64,000 nt of DNA, taken from assembly GCA_017590115.1 (NCBI GenBank), contig JAGGNK010010225.1:6262001-6326000 (forward strand), read 5' to 3'. The DNA is from Montifringilla adamsi (lineage: Eukaryota > Chordata > Aves > Passeriformes > Passeridae). Below the pieces are notes generated by a model that saw only the letters and a list, made by a program, of their open reading frames with translations, made no database searches and was not told where the DNA came from. Below, in pieces: positions 25,230-38,250 of this stretch. How positions within the stretch are numbered: position 1 is the stretch's first letter; each line of letters begins with the position of its first letter. The translations under genes were made by a program, and so were the position numbers.

Positions 25230-25640
25230 CCCAATTTAATAATAAATTATCAAGGGTTTATTAAAATATGGATTAATACAATTGCCCACTTCGCAATTAT
25301 CGAGACCTGAATTCAAAGTAGGTTGCAAATAAAGTAACTCTGGTAATTTCAACCTGGTCCCTAGTGGACATTTGTGTTTTATCATATCACCTAATTAGGC
25401 AGTGGTGAGAAGACATACAGATCTGGAACAGAAAGGAGGAACATTGAGGTCACGACAGAGGTATTCCTGCTGTAATGTACATGCTGGAGATGACAACTCC
25501 ACAAATTGCATCAATTCTCTGTGAGACAGCACCCCCTTCCTTCCTGTATGAATTGCCAAGAGGTAATCCAACGGAATTATGATATGATGCCATTTGGGGC
25601 AAATAAAGCATAGGAATTTAATTGTTCACTGAATTCAGCT
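25230..25640. promoter_or_regulatory. Candidate homeodomain-rich regulatory element
   Basis: Contains AATTTAATAATAAATTATC, GGATTAATACAATTG and a 10-bp palindrome CCTAATTAGG (25390-25399) whose TAATTA core is typical for homeodomain factors, plus GAGGTCACGAC, a nuclear-receptor-like half site. There are no simple repeats and no open frame of note. Together with the CRE-bearing stretch upstream it forms the most regulatory-looking kilobase of the window. The evidence is motif-level only. Confidence 0.35.
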
Positions 25641-28600
25641 TCCCTTTTACTCCTTTTCTGCTCCTCAATTACTTGCAGAACACACAGTAAACTGTTGTTT
25701 TCAATTTTAACTTACCACTCTTCAAAAATAATAAACGAAAAGTAGTGCAAAATGCTTTATTTTCTGGGTAGCTTTTAATATTCAAACTGTATCTGACTGG
25801 TCACCTGCTCAGATGTTTTGACGTGTTGGTTAACCTCCTTCTGTAGAAAGGAGCATGGCTGGTATTTCTAAGGTATCTGGGGTCCTCATGGACACACATA
25901 CTAGCCCTCTCCACCCAAAAAACCCCCCAAAAAACTGTGGAGTTATTTACTTTCACTTCTTTACTCAAGTGTTACTAGAAAGGTCAAAGCCCTTGAACCA
26001 TAGCAAACAAAAAATATGTGAGTAAGGTAAAAGGTTTAAATTCACATTTTTCATAACACAAGATTATAACTCAGTCATAAAGTCACCTCTTGCAGACAAT
26101 TGTTAAGATTTGATTTCTGAGAATCATTTTAATACAGAAAATTAATGTTAATACCAATAACAGAAATAGTACAGCTGAAGAGCAAATATCAACAGCCATA
26201 TTTCAGTCAATGTGCATTATGCATACAGGAGAGCAAAAGGGCAATATTCTTGTTGAAATAACTGCATTAAACTCTTTCATGAAATAGCCTTGCTCTTTTG
26301 AGCTCAGTTAGATTTACAAGTAAAGGATATTCTAGAGATAAGAAGGATCTCCTGAGAGAGGCTGAAAATATTAAATCTGATTTAAACTCAGCCCATGACA
26401 AGACAAGGCATTATTCAGGTTCCATGTAATATTTTTATTTCTTCTAGACCAATGTCTAAATTTCTGAGTGGACATGAAGGAGAACAGGGCTAAAATTTAG
26501 GCAAGATCTCAATGAGGTAAACTTGGTGAAAGCTTTGGCTTAGTTCTTCTCTGCTTCAGAACTTGGGTCCAAATTCCTGAATGTCTTTCCTTCAGTTATC
26601 TCATTTAGAAAATTATTTTTATTTGGACAGTACTATGTGTGAGGGAATTACATTATCTTTCTGCTTTTTTCTGCAGTTCAGTCTGTCTGTAAATAGACTC
26701 CCTGTCTTGTATATTTGTGCTAACACATGCACTCTGCTTCATACCTTACACAGCTTAATCTTAACTTCTACATTCTATGTTACAACCCTTTTGCTTGCTT
26801 CTTAAAACTCCACCTACTTGAAAGAGTGCAAAAATTATAAGAAAGGGGTGTTGTGAAAAATCAGAAGATGATAATTGCACATTTGAAGCTGCAGATTAGA
26901 ACAGCCTTACTAAATATTGCACCATCTAGCTTTACTAATGAAAAAGTAATGATCCTTCCTCCTCCATCTTGCTCTGTGTACACATATTGCAAGCAAGAAC
27001 AATTAGTTTAAAACTAACCCTGGGAGACTCTAAGTTGTCACAATGGAAAATATTCCCAGTGGAGGGTCTGAATGGAATTTTAAACATGAAAATATTCAGG
27101 CTTCTGGACTACATTTTAAGGGTAGTACTTAAAATGTTCACAGCAGGCTTTAAAGGAACCATGTAAAAGACTTGTCTCTGTATTTGTGTGGTTCATAGGT
27201 CAGAAGTAGCCTTCAAAGTGTGGTAAAAAGAAAAGTTTACTCCATTAATGCTTATAATAAAATTCTTATTAATCACTGTTCTGCTTGGAAAGCATGAAAC
27301 TGTTATTAAGCTCAGTTCCAAGTGAGCTTTCTAACTTCCATGTTAGAAAATATAGTCTGTATCCCAGGATTTGGCTGAGGACTTTATATCATTCAGAAAG
27401 AGACACTGCATTGATGGCCACTAATGATCCCAGCAGACTACTATATTAAGGAAGGTTTGATCTAAATGGAGGCTGAGGTCCAGTGTTCAGTTAAACCTAT
27501 AGAGAGTTTTTAATACATTCTTCTAATTTTTCCAATCCTAGAATGACCAGATTGCATGCTTCTTAGAATGGGAAACATTTTGAAACATTATTCAGCTCAG
27601 CTCAGAATTTTCACAGAGCGCATCAATCCTTCCTAGGACCCTTGGGAATTAATCTTACTTGGCTGAAAAAAGTAAGTTCGTGGTCCCTTCTCAAACCCTG
27701 TAGTGGTCATGTAGGAACCTTTATTCACACTCCTTGAATAACCTGAACCTACATGCAAGCAAAGCCAGAGACAGCATACTGGGACATGCTGACAAAGACT
27801 CCCCCTTATTCACCCTCTCAAAGGCTTTGACAGCAGATCTATTTCATTACTAATGCTGAGACAGGTAGTACAAAATTATCATTCCAGAAATCTGGATTTC
27901 TTCTCAAAAAATACATAAATAAGAAAAATCTATTTATAATACCTGGATTAAAACCTGGCAACAGCTGTAAAACCAGGGATGAGCTTTCTCTTTCAAAGGA
28001 AGAGAGTAGAAACTGTTGCCAACACTCATTGCTCAAATTTCAGTCCAGTGGATCCTGCAGAGATCCACATAATTATCTTCCTGTTAAGATCACCTAACAG
28101 AGTGGATAGAATCATCTGGGCAGGGTAGAGGGAGAGGACAAATTTTTGAACTGAATCTTCTAAGCTTTTAAGAAATCATTAAGGTCTTGTTAACCCTTAT
28201 TTTTACATTACAAAATGTAAGACTATTACACCCTGCAACCTATACAATGCAACCCTGGCAGAAATTTGGCAAGAACTAGCCTGGAAAGTCAGTCCCTAAA
28301 TAAAAACAAAAACAGAAGCTATAATGAGAATAAAAATCTCTGATCCTCAGGGGATCAGCTTCAACCAAAATTCAGTTGTGGAGTAGAAAAGGTTTAAATT
28401 TCTTTGCATTCATTCACATTTTAGCACTAAGATTCTGTCTGAGAATAATTAACATAAAATACTACAGAAAATGAAAATTATTTTTAATAGACAAATTGTC
28501 CTTCTCATCCTGCTCCATCTGGATGATTAAAATGAATCTTCTACTCAGTCTCATTTCCTAGTTTTAGGATTTAGCTCTTTCCATTTCTAAGGATTATACA

Positions 28601-31566
28601 TTTTTAAAAAAATTGTTAAAATATTTTCCCCTAACATGTGTCTCTGGGATATTTTTTTCCCCACCTAAAAGAATACTGTGCATGAGTGTGAAGTTTGTGC
28701 ACAAAACTTATTCAACGTAATTGAGAATTATTCTATCCAAATATAATTTATTGACATGCTAAACTAGAATGTGCCACAAAAGAAGGAAATTCTACAAAAA
28801 GTATGCAAAGGGGAGTAAGTCTTGCCTACCTGAAAGCCTGCATACCCAGCATTTGCCAGATCCTCAAAGCCCAGCTTTGATAATAAAATCTTAAAAGTCC
28901 CATCCCTGTTCGTATATACAAATATATATATTAAAATATACAGATATATACAAATCACTAGAAAATCTTTAATTCTTGATCTTGACATAGAGTAGTCACT
29001 GGAGCTGCACAGAGTGTCTATGGCAGATGCATATGAAAAAGTCAGACCCCATGAATGTCCATCAATAATCGTCTCATCCTCTCTCCATTCCAGTCACACA
29101 GCCTCCAGTGTGGGGTAGTATTTTGCTCATTCTCTGTTTATCAGAATATATCAAAACCTTAAAAAACACACTGAATAGAGAGAAAATTAAGATTTAGAGA
29201 ACCAAGTTATATTTCTCCCTGAATTCACTAAAGTCAATGGGCAAATTCTGTTAGTGCTGTGCACCAAATGAGTTACAGGTCCTTGGGAGAGGAAAGCACA
29301 AGGTCCAGCAATTGAAGACTTCATTTTAATACAAGCACAACATGGGTATGAATGAAGATGGATGAGGTGAATTCCCAAATTTCCTAACTCTTAAATGTTG
29401 GCCTTATAAAATGAATAATTAATATAATTTTGGACATTTTAACATGCCTTTTTGGGTATATTGCATATTCTATTCATGAGTATGACTAATTGATTAACAG
29501 CTTTTAATGTACTTGTAATTATTTTTCTTTTAACTGTCCTGAAAGTATAATAAAACATAAAAGAAAATCATCTAGGTCATAAGTGATATAAACTAAAGAA
29601 AGAGAGAAATAAAAATTCTTCAGACTTCCTGGCAACTGAATTTATTTTGAAAAAAACATCCATGCAAGTCTGACAACTGCTAGACACTTTGCTAGTTGGA
29701 TTTCTCATGTAAACACAAATGTGTGATTTACTTGTGTCTGGTTTAGCACAGACCAAGTGTAAAGTTTTTCCTCTACCTTGTACATTCGTACAAGACTGTT
29801 TATGCTCTGCTTAGCATGGCTCCAAGACACAAAGATGCTACTGCCTCTAGCATACCCATTGCTTGTCACTGCTGCACTGAGAGCAGTTGACCTTAAGCTT
29901 GACCAGCTGATTGGTCTCAAATCTGTTTCTGAGAAATTAACCAGATTTACAAAGAACAAGAGAAAAATACAAAACTATTTGGAGGCAAAGAAGATGCAGC
30001 CATACAGCCTGGGGCTGGTCTCAACCTGTCTAGATGTCAGCTAGACTTAAGTAGAACAAAAGTCTCATGAAAGAAACTGACAGACCCAGCTGGAGACAGC
30101 AGGTGACAGCACTACCTTCAGCAAGGAGCTGCTAAAGTTTGCTCTCACTGCCACTCTAACTCACACATATACAGCATAACCAACAGAGAGGCAGCACCTG
30201 GATATTCATAAAGTGTAAGACGATTCCAACAAAATAACCAGGATGATCCTTGGAGAAGGTCTCAGTCAATTATTAGCCTCCCAAATAATGTGCTTATTGC
30301 TGAAGAAATTCCAGCCATGTATTGCCTGAGAAGCAGGATGGGAAGGAAATCGGATTTGACAGAAAGAAACATGAAGCAATTTACAAGGCAGAGATGTCAG
30401 TAAAAACTTGGCTACAGGCAGGGAAACATTTGCCAAGACTGCAGCAGGACAACTGGACCTCCTCTACATTACTGTCATACAATCATGTTATGTTGCTGAA
30501 ACAGTTCCCCATATGGCAGCAACTATCAGCAAGAGTCAAACTGAATCCATACTGTATTTGTTTTGGTATTCTTAAGGAAACAACCTTTCTGCTGGTATTC
30601 AAAAAATGGTCCTATCTGAGAAATCCATTAGTGACTAAGTCTAAAGGATAAGGAATCTCTCACTTCTTGCCATGTGTGATAGAAATTTCACTTTTTTTAA
30701 ACTTGGATGATGAAATCTCCATGAAACTGGTGGCATTTTTTTGTTCAATTGGATCCCTAAGAGATCTTGGTTATTTATCTTTCCCTCTTTGAGGCACAAT
30801 TGATTGTCAGGTGTTATCTGAGTTTCTGGGTGGAATTTCATCTGGTCTGAAGTACCCCTGCTCCATTAAGAATCTTATATTCATTATGTGCAGTGTTAGC
30901 AAAAAATTATTTCAATTCGAGCCACTTTGAAAAGCTTAACAAGTGACAAGATGACATGCATTGTGGAAAGCATAATGCAGCTCAGGTGAGGAGTAAAGGC
31001 TAAGCTTAATACATCCAGTAAGGATGACTAATGGTTTGGCCTTAGAATGCAACCTTATCTCCTGGAAGGGAATATACTTTCACAGAAAAAGCTTGAGGAA
31101 GACAAACAAACCAAACCAAAAAACAAGCAGTAAATAAAATAACTGCACACAATGATACTCAGAAATTTGTGAAGCCTCTGATCTATTTCTGGTGGACATC
31201 TCAGAGTTTTTCTGGTTTCATGCTCGTACTACTTCACAATTTAAAAATTAAGTGAGAGAGATGGCTTTTCAGTCTGATACTACTGAAATTCAGGGTATAC
31301 CCTTAACCACCTACTTTAAAATTGAGAAACTTCATTTTTTGCAATTTTGTTTCTTTCTTTGGAGGGGGAGATGTGGGTTTATGTCTGGGTTAACAAAAAG
31401 AAATTATAGACAAGATGCCATGCATTTGGCTTTGAGGGGTCACAGCAGAATCAAAGCCTGTGCAACCAAGAAAAAGTACACATTTTCTAAGCTTAAACAG
31501 TACACAACTCGATTGGAGTCCTCATCTGTTTTTCAGACATAGTCAGGCTAAAATCCTCAGCTCCCA

Positions 31567-31567
<1 letters not shown>
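25641..31567. other. Unique AT-rich non-coding DNA
   Basis: No gene or recognised mobile element. An AT-rich patch with repeated TATATACA words lies at 28914-28955. Frames such as 29778-30044 (+, 88 codons) and 30322-30651 (+, 109 codons) resemble no family and have no supporting splice or codon pattern that I could see. Confidence 0.55.

Positions 31568-31629
<62 letters not shown>
31568..31629 (+). repeat. A62 homopolymer
   Basis: Sixty-two uninterrupted A bases, preceded by CTCAGCTCCCAC and followed by TCAAGG. A retrocopied transcript would show a gene body upstream and a target duplication; neither is recognised, and CR1 elements do not end in poly-A. It is scored as an expanded mononucleotide repeat whose true length is uncertain. 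Confidence 0.9.
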
Positions 31630-31632
<3 letters not shown>

Positions 31633-34600
31633 AGGAAAACAATATGATCAGGACACGTTGTCCATCTTCTAAGTAGATAGCCCCCATCTGTTTCCAGCCA
31701 GACAGAGCCCCAACCTCTAAGTAATGCCAGAGTTCAGCTCCACTCAGTTGTGCCTGATTAACTTAATGCAGGAAGTCATTTCCAGATGGGACTCCAATTT
31801 AAATCCAATAGCTATGCCACTGTCTGGCTCATCAGGGCTTCTGCATCACATACAGCACACCCTAAGGGATGGCAGCTTCTGGCAGGCAATACTTTTTTAA
31901 TACCCTACCATGGTAGACTGCGCTGTTATTCAGAATTTACAGGGTAGAAGTGCAAGGTTGTACTTGTAGGTAGGTAGGTAGAGAGATAAAGAGATAGTTA
32001 AAAAAAAGAAACAAAAACTAGCTCTTGAACTTTGCACATCACCTTTCTAAACTTGATGAAAAGTTCACACTTGAGAAGGTTTTCTTAGGAGGATTTTTGT
32101 TCGTTTTGCTTCCTCTATCTCTATGTACCAGAGAGATTTTTAAACAGTTCATGATCTCTAGAGCTGATGTTTCGGGTTTTTTATACCACCTGATGCACAA
32201 GAAAGCCAGATTCCATGAAGTCCACGTTAGATTGTTTTTTTCCTAGTAATTTACAACACTGTGAGTTTTAGATAACTTCCAATGAAGCTGTTCTCAGCAG
32301 GCTCATGCGCAGATTTCCATTCCACTGGCTGAACTGCAGCACTTTTCCATCATTCCCGAGCTACTTCCCTAAAGCATCTAAATGAGAAATGGGAAGACTT
32401 GCTTCTGCAGCAGAGCAAGTTTCCATTGGGCATTGTTAAAATTCTTTCAGAACTATATTAAGATTTCTGTTTCTATAAAAGTACTGAAAATATTTAAATG
32501 AATAGACATGAATATTCATGCAGGAAAAACAATAGAGACAGTCCAGCTGCTAGAATTATCATTGAGATGGGGAAATGGGAAAACAAGGTGTACATGTGAA
32601 ATTATGTTGCTCAGAATTAAGGGCTCAGAGAAACATTATCTCACCAAACATAAGCCAGACCTGTGGCCTACGTTTTCAAAAGAGGACAGTGATATATGTT
32701 GCTGTTTGAGATATCTGGGCTTTCAAAAGGTTTATCTGTTTGATCTCTGAATCCTAGTTTGCCAGAAAACTGCATAGGGTGTGTCCCTGTTCATGGCTGG
32801 TCATGGAAGGGCAACCATGCTTGCAGACAAGCTTTATCTTCCTAATCCCCACCCACTCTCCTGTCCGCACTCCTTGATCAGCCCCAAACTGGGTACTCAA
32901 CCTCACACCATGGAAAATAGCCATAGAAAATGTAGGTTTCTGAGATAAAAGACAAATAAAAAAAATACCTCTATCTTAGCTTATTTTGAAAAAAATCACC
33001 AAATTTCACTGTGCACCTGCTTGACTGATCAAATGTCCTCTGAGGAATTTTTAATTTTATAGTTATTACTATAAATTCACTCATAGTTCACTACATTACA
33101 CTAAATGCAGTTGACACCACTAGAGGTACCAGGTGTTTAATACAAACTAGTCCCTGCTGATTACAGTGCAACTGAAGAATATTCAACAAGGAACTACTGA
33201 AAATTATGTCAGTAGACAGACGCTGTCTAGTGGCTAGTATCACTAACCATGGCCTACCTGAAATATTAGTATTATTATCCCTTCCCTAAAATAAGTAATT
33301 TACAATAAGAACATTGTCATATAGAATCAGTAATGGATTGTACAGAATATAAGAAATATTAATTCACTAATCCTACTGGCTGGTGAAATGTATGTGTCAA
33401 GAGAACACCAAGAAGCAGTAGATGATATTTTGACAGAGAATAGGCAGGCGATACAACAAGAAATAGTAGTGTTTTAAGCCTTTATATGAGCATTTCAGAG
33501 CCTCTCATGAAAATGCATAGGCCCTCACTAAAGGTCCCAATCTCTTAAACATCAAGATTATGTGGACGATTCATGAAGATTATGAGCACGCAACAGGTAT
33601 GAATAATGTGATTACAACAGGTAAAGACCTACTGTTAAATATGAAAAGAATCATTCTTGTGCTTTTTCCTGTCCTGTGTGAAACATTTGTCTTCTGAAAA
33701 CATCTGAACAGTACCACATTACACTCCTTCAAGTCTCTCCTTGAAGCGCATTGTGTTACAACAGCTACTAACAGGTTGAAAAGAGTGCACTGTCAATGTC
33801 CTTACCCAAAGATCTTTTCACGTCACCCAATGCCACTCAGTTTTTATATGTCCTTCATCTGCATGCCTTTGTTATACTTGGGCTGGAAGCAGATGTGTTA
33901 TGCTCCACAAATGGAAATGGCTGGCTGTTACAATCTGAGTAGAAATAGCATTATTACTATTATCAGTATAATAATAACCCTGCCATATTAGATTAGTTTC
34001 CCTACTGAGGCAACCTTAGAAAAAGAATTTATCTCTCTGCTTCAGCAACCACACAATGATTTCGAAAACATACCCCCACAAGAGAAGCATGAATCATTCC
34101 GAGACACACACGGTGGATATGAATGACACATTTTTGCATTTGGATTCCTGATTCATCTGACAGATGTGAGAAAATTCATGAAGTTAGACAAGTCCCAAGT
34201 GATTGCACGTGTCTGGACGATGTAAAGCACAAGTTATTCCACCTACTTTGGCACTAAGAATATTGGGCTTTTTTTCCTTATGGTCAACTGCTTGCTGTGT
34301 TATAGTTACAGTTGTGCAGTATTAGCAATGCCACCTGTCTTTTCATATCCATTAAGAAGATTTTACAGACCTTATAATAATCAACAAAAATGGCACCTAA
34401 TACTCTCATATGTAATCCAACCTGTCATTTTTTTAAACCCTTTAAAAACAAATTAAAACCTCCCAGCAGGCTTCTGAGTTCACAGATCACATAAAGATGT
34501 GGAGAAACCTTTTAAAAATTAAATACCATAACAGAAATGCTGAAATATGAAACAGATGCCAAAGTCACATGCTAAGTGCACACATAACTGTATTTTGCCA

Positions 34601-37600
34601 TCCTTGCATGGTGCTACTCATTACAGCTTTGATAACAAGACACACATACAGATCCTCCTGGTTTTACTCCCATAGGATCGACCAACTGCTCCTGATGTTC
34701 TTCTGTGCAAACATCACTGAGATTCCTGGAAGCCATCTTGATGAGTATCCTGAACTTTAGGCAGGGTGCTTATGGACTGTGATGAAAACTCAAGATGACT
34801 GTGGGCAGTCATATATATTTCACAGACACCCAGTGCATCTCCTCACTGCTCTTCAATACTCTTGGAGTCATTCTCTATAAAGTTCACAAGCACAGCACTC
34901 ACGCTGTTCAAACAAGCTATTTGTTTTCAGTTAATGATCCTCACCATCAAATACACAATGGTGCTAAATTTCCTCATTCATTTCTTTTCCTTTCCCTCCA
35001 AACCTCCTGCCATTTATTATCAGCAAATGTGATCTCCATCATGTAGACTGGGTGTTTGTATAACACCCAGAACAGCATGATTTTGATCCTAATTTGGGAC
35101 TGTTACTCTGAACACTGCTCTCTTTAGTGCTGCTTTCCCTGAAATTCACAAGTATATACGTAACTCATGACTTAAAATTAAATAAATGAATTCTATGGTC
35201 AAGCATCAGAGTGAGTTGTAAGTGTATATAGACAAAGTCTGACCTACAGGTGGTTTCTTCCCTCATAAGGTCTCTGGATCTTCTTGCTATGTTCAGGATG
35301 TCTGAGGATACATTTACAAGTAACTGTATCTTAAATAAGTAAATTTTGCACTTGTTAAACTATAAAGAACCAATGGCTATCATATGTTTTACAAAATGTG
35401 CCCAATATTATGATTCTAGAGACACATTAATTCCTTAATTGAATCAAAGCAGACAATGTTGGAAAAAAATTATGCTGTGTTTACCAGAGGTATTTCTTAA
35501 ATTAGTCACTTTTAATTCCTTAGGATATTGCATGGGCCACTGGCCTTCTTTTACAGAGTATGTATAGAGTTCTGTAAAAGACTTTGTTTTGCCTCCTGAA
35601 TCTGTAACTTTTCATGAGTAACCACAGCAAATTACAAGTTTGTCCAGGCCTCCATTTGCCCCAACTGCAAATTCAGCTAATAGCAGTTTACAAACCCATA
35701 CGATGCCACAATTCATTACTGAAGCTGTTTGGGGCAGGGAATGCCATTTCATTTTGCCTTTATACCACAACTAAGGAAGCAGATCTACCAAGGAGATGCC
35801 TAAGGAAGCTGAAACCCTTCTCCTCTCCTCAGCCCATTAGCCAGAAGCACTCACTTTGCCAAATCCCACAGAGCATGGACAAGTCACTGAGGCTGGGCAG
35901 CTTGACAAGGTATTGCTGAAGAGCAACACAAATAGCATCATCAGTACTTCAGAAAATGTTGTGGTCCTCCAACAATGGAAAGCAATTACAAAATAACTAT
36001 TTTCTATTAAAGAAAAAAAAAAAAAGAAAGCAAAATGCAGTAATTTTTCATGCTGTATGAGACTAAGAGATGGGTGGTACAAACATCCACCATTTAAAGC
36101 AGGCACTAGCCACTTAGTAAAAGCAACTGCAAAGGAAATGTCTCTCACGGGAGGTCACTACACTCTAAAAGGTACAGTGGTTGATGCTGCTGACCCAGAC
36201 AGCATACCACAATATTTTAAGGAATATGATCAGACTTTCTCAGCCAGCTGGATTTGATGGTTTGGCAGTCTTAACAACTAAAAACAGGGATGAAATACTT
36301 TTAGTGTCTGTTTTTAAATTATGAAACTACAAGGAGACTGAAGCTTGATTAAGAGACTGGCAGGCAGTGTATCTTGTATGACTAGTGTGATGCAAAATTT
36401 CCTATCATTCTGCTCAGTATAAGGTGACTGCAATCAAAAATAGTGCCTTGTATGGAGAGTTTACAGCACAATAATTGTAGGAAATAAACATAAATTAAAG
36501 TCCTTAAAAGGTCATTGTAGCCAACATGTTGCCTGAGATTTTCTGTGAATAAGAACACCCATGGTAGAGTAAATATGTGGGGTCTAAACCTTCTAGATTT
36601 AAGAAAAAAGGGAAAATGCAAATCCCAAACAAAATAACCACTCACAACAAACCACACACACACAGAGTACATCAAAATCTCTACAGAAAATACCTGGATG
36701 GTTTTACACTTTGGCCCTAGTTACAATCTCATGACACCTTTTAACCCAGCTTAATTGATTTTATTTTGTTTTTCCAATTTTACCCTAGTACTTTTAGAAG
36801 AAGAAAGATGTAATTTAAAAGGTGGTGTCCTAGAAATTCTAGAAATGTTCATCTGGTATGCCTCATCAAAAACAGAAGTAGCTCATCAGAAGACAGTTTC
36901 AAAACAATTTAGGGCTTTTTTGTATTTTGTTGGTTTTGTTGGTTTTTTTTTAATCAGACTTATATAGTTTTGGATTCAAAGACTTTAGCAAAAACACCTT
37001 TCATCCTACTATAGCAGCCTTAATTTATCACTACTATGGAATCATGAAGATAAAATCATTATATTACTTAGAGAATGAAAGATTGTAGGAAAAAAAAAAA
37101 AGAAAGAAAAAAAGACCTCCTTAGATCCAGAATAAAGCCAAATTACATCCTATACAGTAAAAATGTGTTTTATTATGCCAAATTTGGCTAAGCCCCAAGA
37201 TTTTCAGGTTTCTATTTAAGATTTTTACACTACAAATTGAGTTGCACATTCTCTGTGACTCTATTTTAAGAGACTCAGTAGAAATTAAGTCTCAGCAAAA
37301 CAATGTGCGCAATCAGAGAAGCAATAAATGAGCACTCTGGGAACACATAAGCAGGTGAGAATCACTTTGAGAGATTGATATGATGAATAGCTCAGGCAAT
37401 GAGCATTTTTAGACAGTTTGACTAAGCAATTAACATGAGACTTGTGACTAGAAAGTCACATGTAGTACCACATTACTGACCCCTCAATGAATTCATTCAG
37501 TTGTAAACTGTCTGAACAAATGGATTTTAATCTCAATTGCTTTTTTTCTTTTTTAACTGGAATAGGTGAATAAGTAACACCATAGAAATACTCTCAAATT

Positions 37601-37948
37601 TGCAGGTTTTCAGAACAAGCTTCCAGATTACCTACAAGGACTGCAGCCCCAAAGGGCAGGCTCTGACCTCACTGCTGAGCCACAAGAACCCATCTCAGCC
37701 CCTGGAGCCCCACAAGTGCTCCTGTGGGACCCCCTGATCATCACCTGTTCAACTTGGAAAAAGCTGGAATATGTCATTCCTGAAATCAGGTCACAATAAA
37801 CTATAGGTTTATTTTGCTTCTGAAATCAGAAAATTGCAGCAAAGGTACTCAAGATTTTCATTACCAAAACAGTTTTTTTTTGGTTTGAATTTTGCTTGAC
37901 AGTAGGGGAAGGGCAGGACAAGAATTAAATACATTTCTTATAGGCATT
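31630..37948. other. Unique AT-rich non-coding DNA
   Basis: No gene recognised. Includes a short GTAG run (about 31967-31981), the POU palindrome at 32507-32520, a CpG-retaining stretch at about 34080-34250 that could be conserved, A-runs near 36008-36030 and 37090-37115, a short CA run (36653-36663), and a GC-rich, CpG-free island at 37630-37750 of unknown origin about 200 bp before the next CR1 copy. Confidence 0.5.
32507..32520. promoter_or_regulatory. POU-type palindrome (copy 2 of 3)
   Basis: CATGAATATTCATG is a perfect 14-bp palindrome containing the 12-mer found also at 6568-6579 and 61429-61440. POU-dimer binding is inferred from motif geometry. Confidence 0.3.
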
Positions 37949-38250
37949 AGAATCTCAGAATCACTAGGTTGGAAGAGACCTTCAAGACCATCGAGTCCAA
38001 TCCATACCCTAACACCTCAACTAAACCATGGCACTGAGTGCCACATGCAGTCTTTTTTTAAACACATCCAGGGATGGTGACTCCACCACTTTCCCACACA
38101 GACAATTCCAGTAATTTTTCACTCTTTCCATAAAAAACTTTCCTAATATCCAACCTATATTTCCTTTGGCACAGCTTAAGACTGTGTCCTCTCATTCTGT
38201 CAGTTGGTGCCTGGAGAAAGAGACCAACCCCCACCTGACTACAACCACAC
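37949..38250 (-). mobile_element. CR1 LINE, 5'-truncated, reverse orientation
   Basis: About 300 bp of CR1 3' end on the minus strand. On + it begins with the complement of the terminal repeat (AGAATCTCAGAATCACTAGG), followed by TTGGAAGAGACCTTCAAGAC, CATCGAGTCCAATCC, CTAACACCTCAACTAAACCA, TGGCACTGAGTGCCACATG, CACATCCAGGGATGGTGACT and CTAATATCCAACCTATATTTC, ending near CCACCTGACTACAACCAC. On the minus strand the 5' half encodes a remnant of the reverse-transcriptase C-terminus (residues like RGHSLKLCQRKYRLDIRK), with the rest being 3' untranslated region. The copy is broken by truncation and substitutions and cannot move. It belongs to a CR1 subgroup common in songbirds and looks younger than the copy at 3911-4162. 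Confidence 0.92.

Noticed and set aside
31460..31672. Frame with a long lysine run
   Set aside because: Product of the A62 homopolymer.
33318..33345. TAGAATCAGTAATGGATTG, faintly like a reversed CR1 end
   Set aside because: No further CR1 phrases follow, so the short match is taken as chance.
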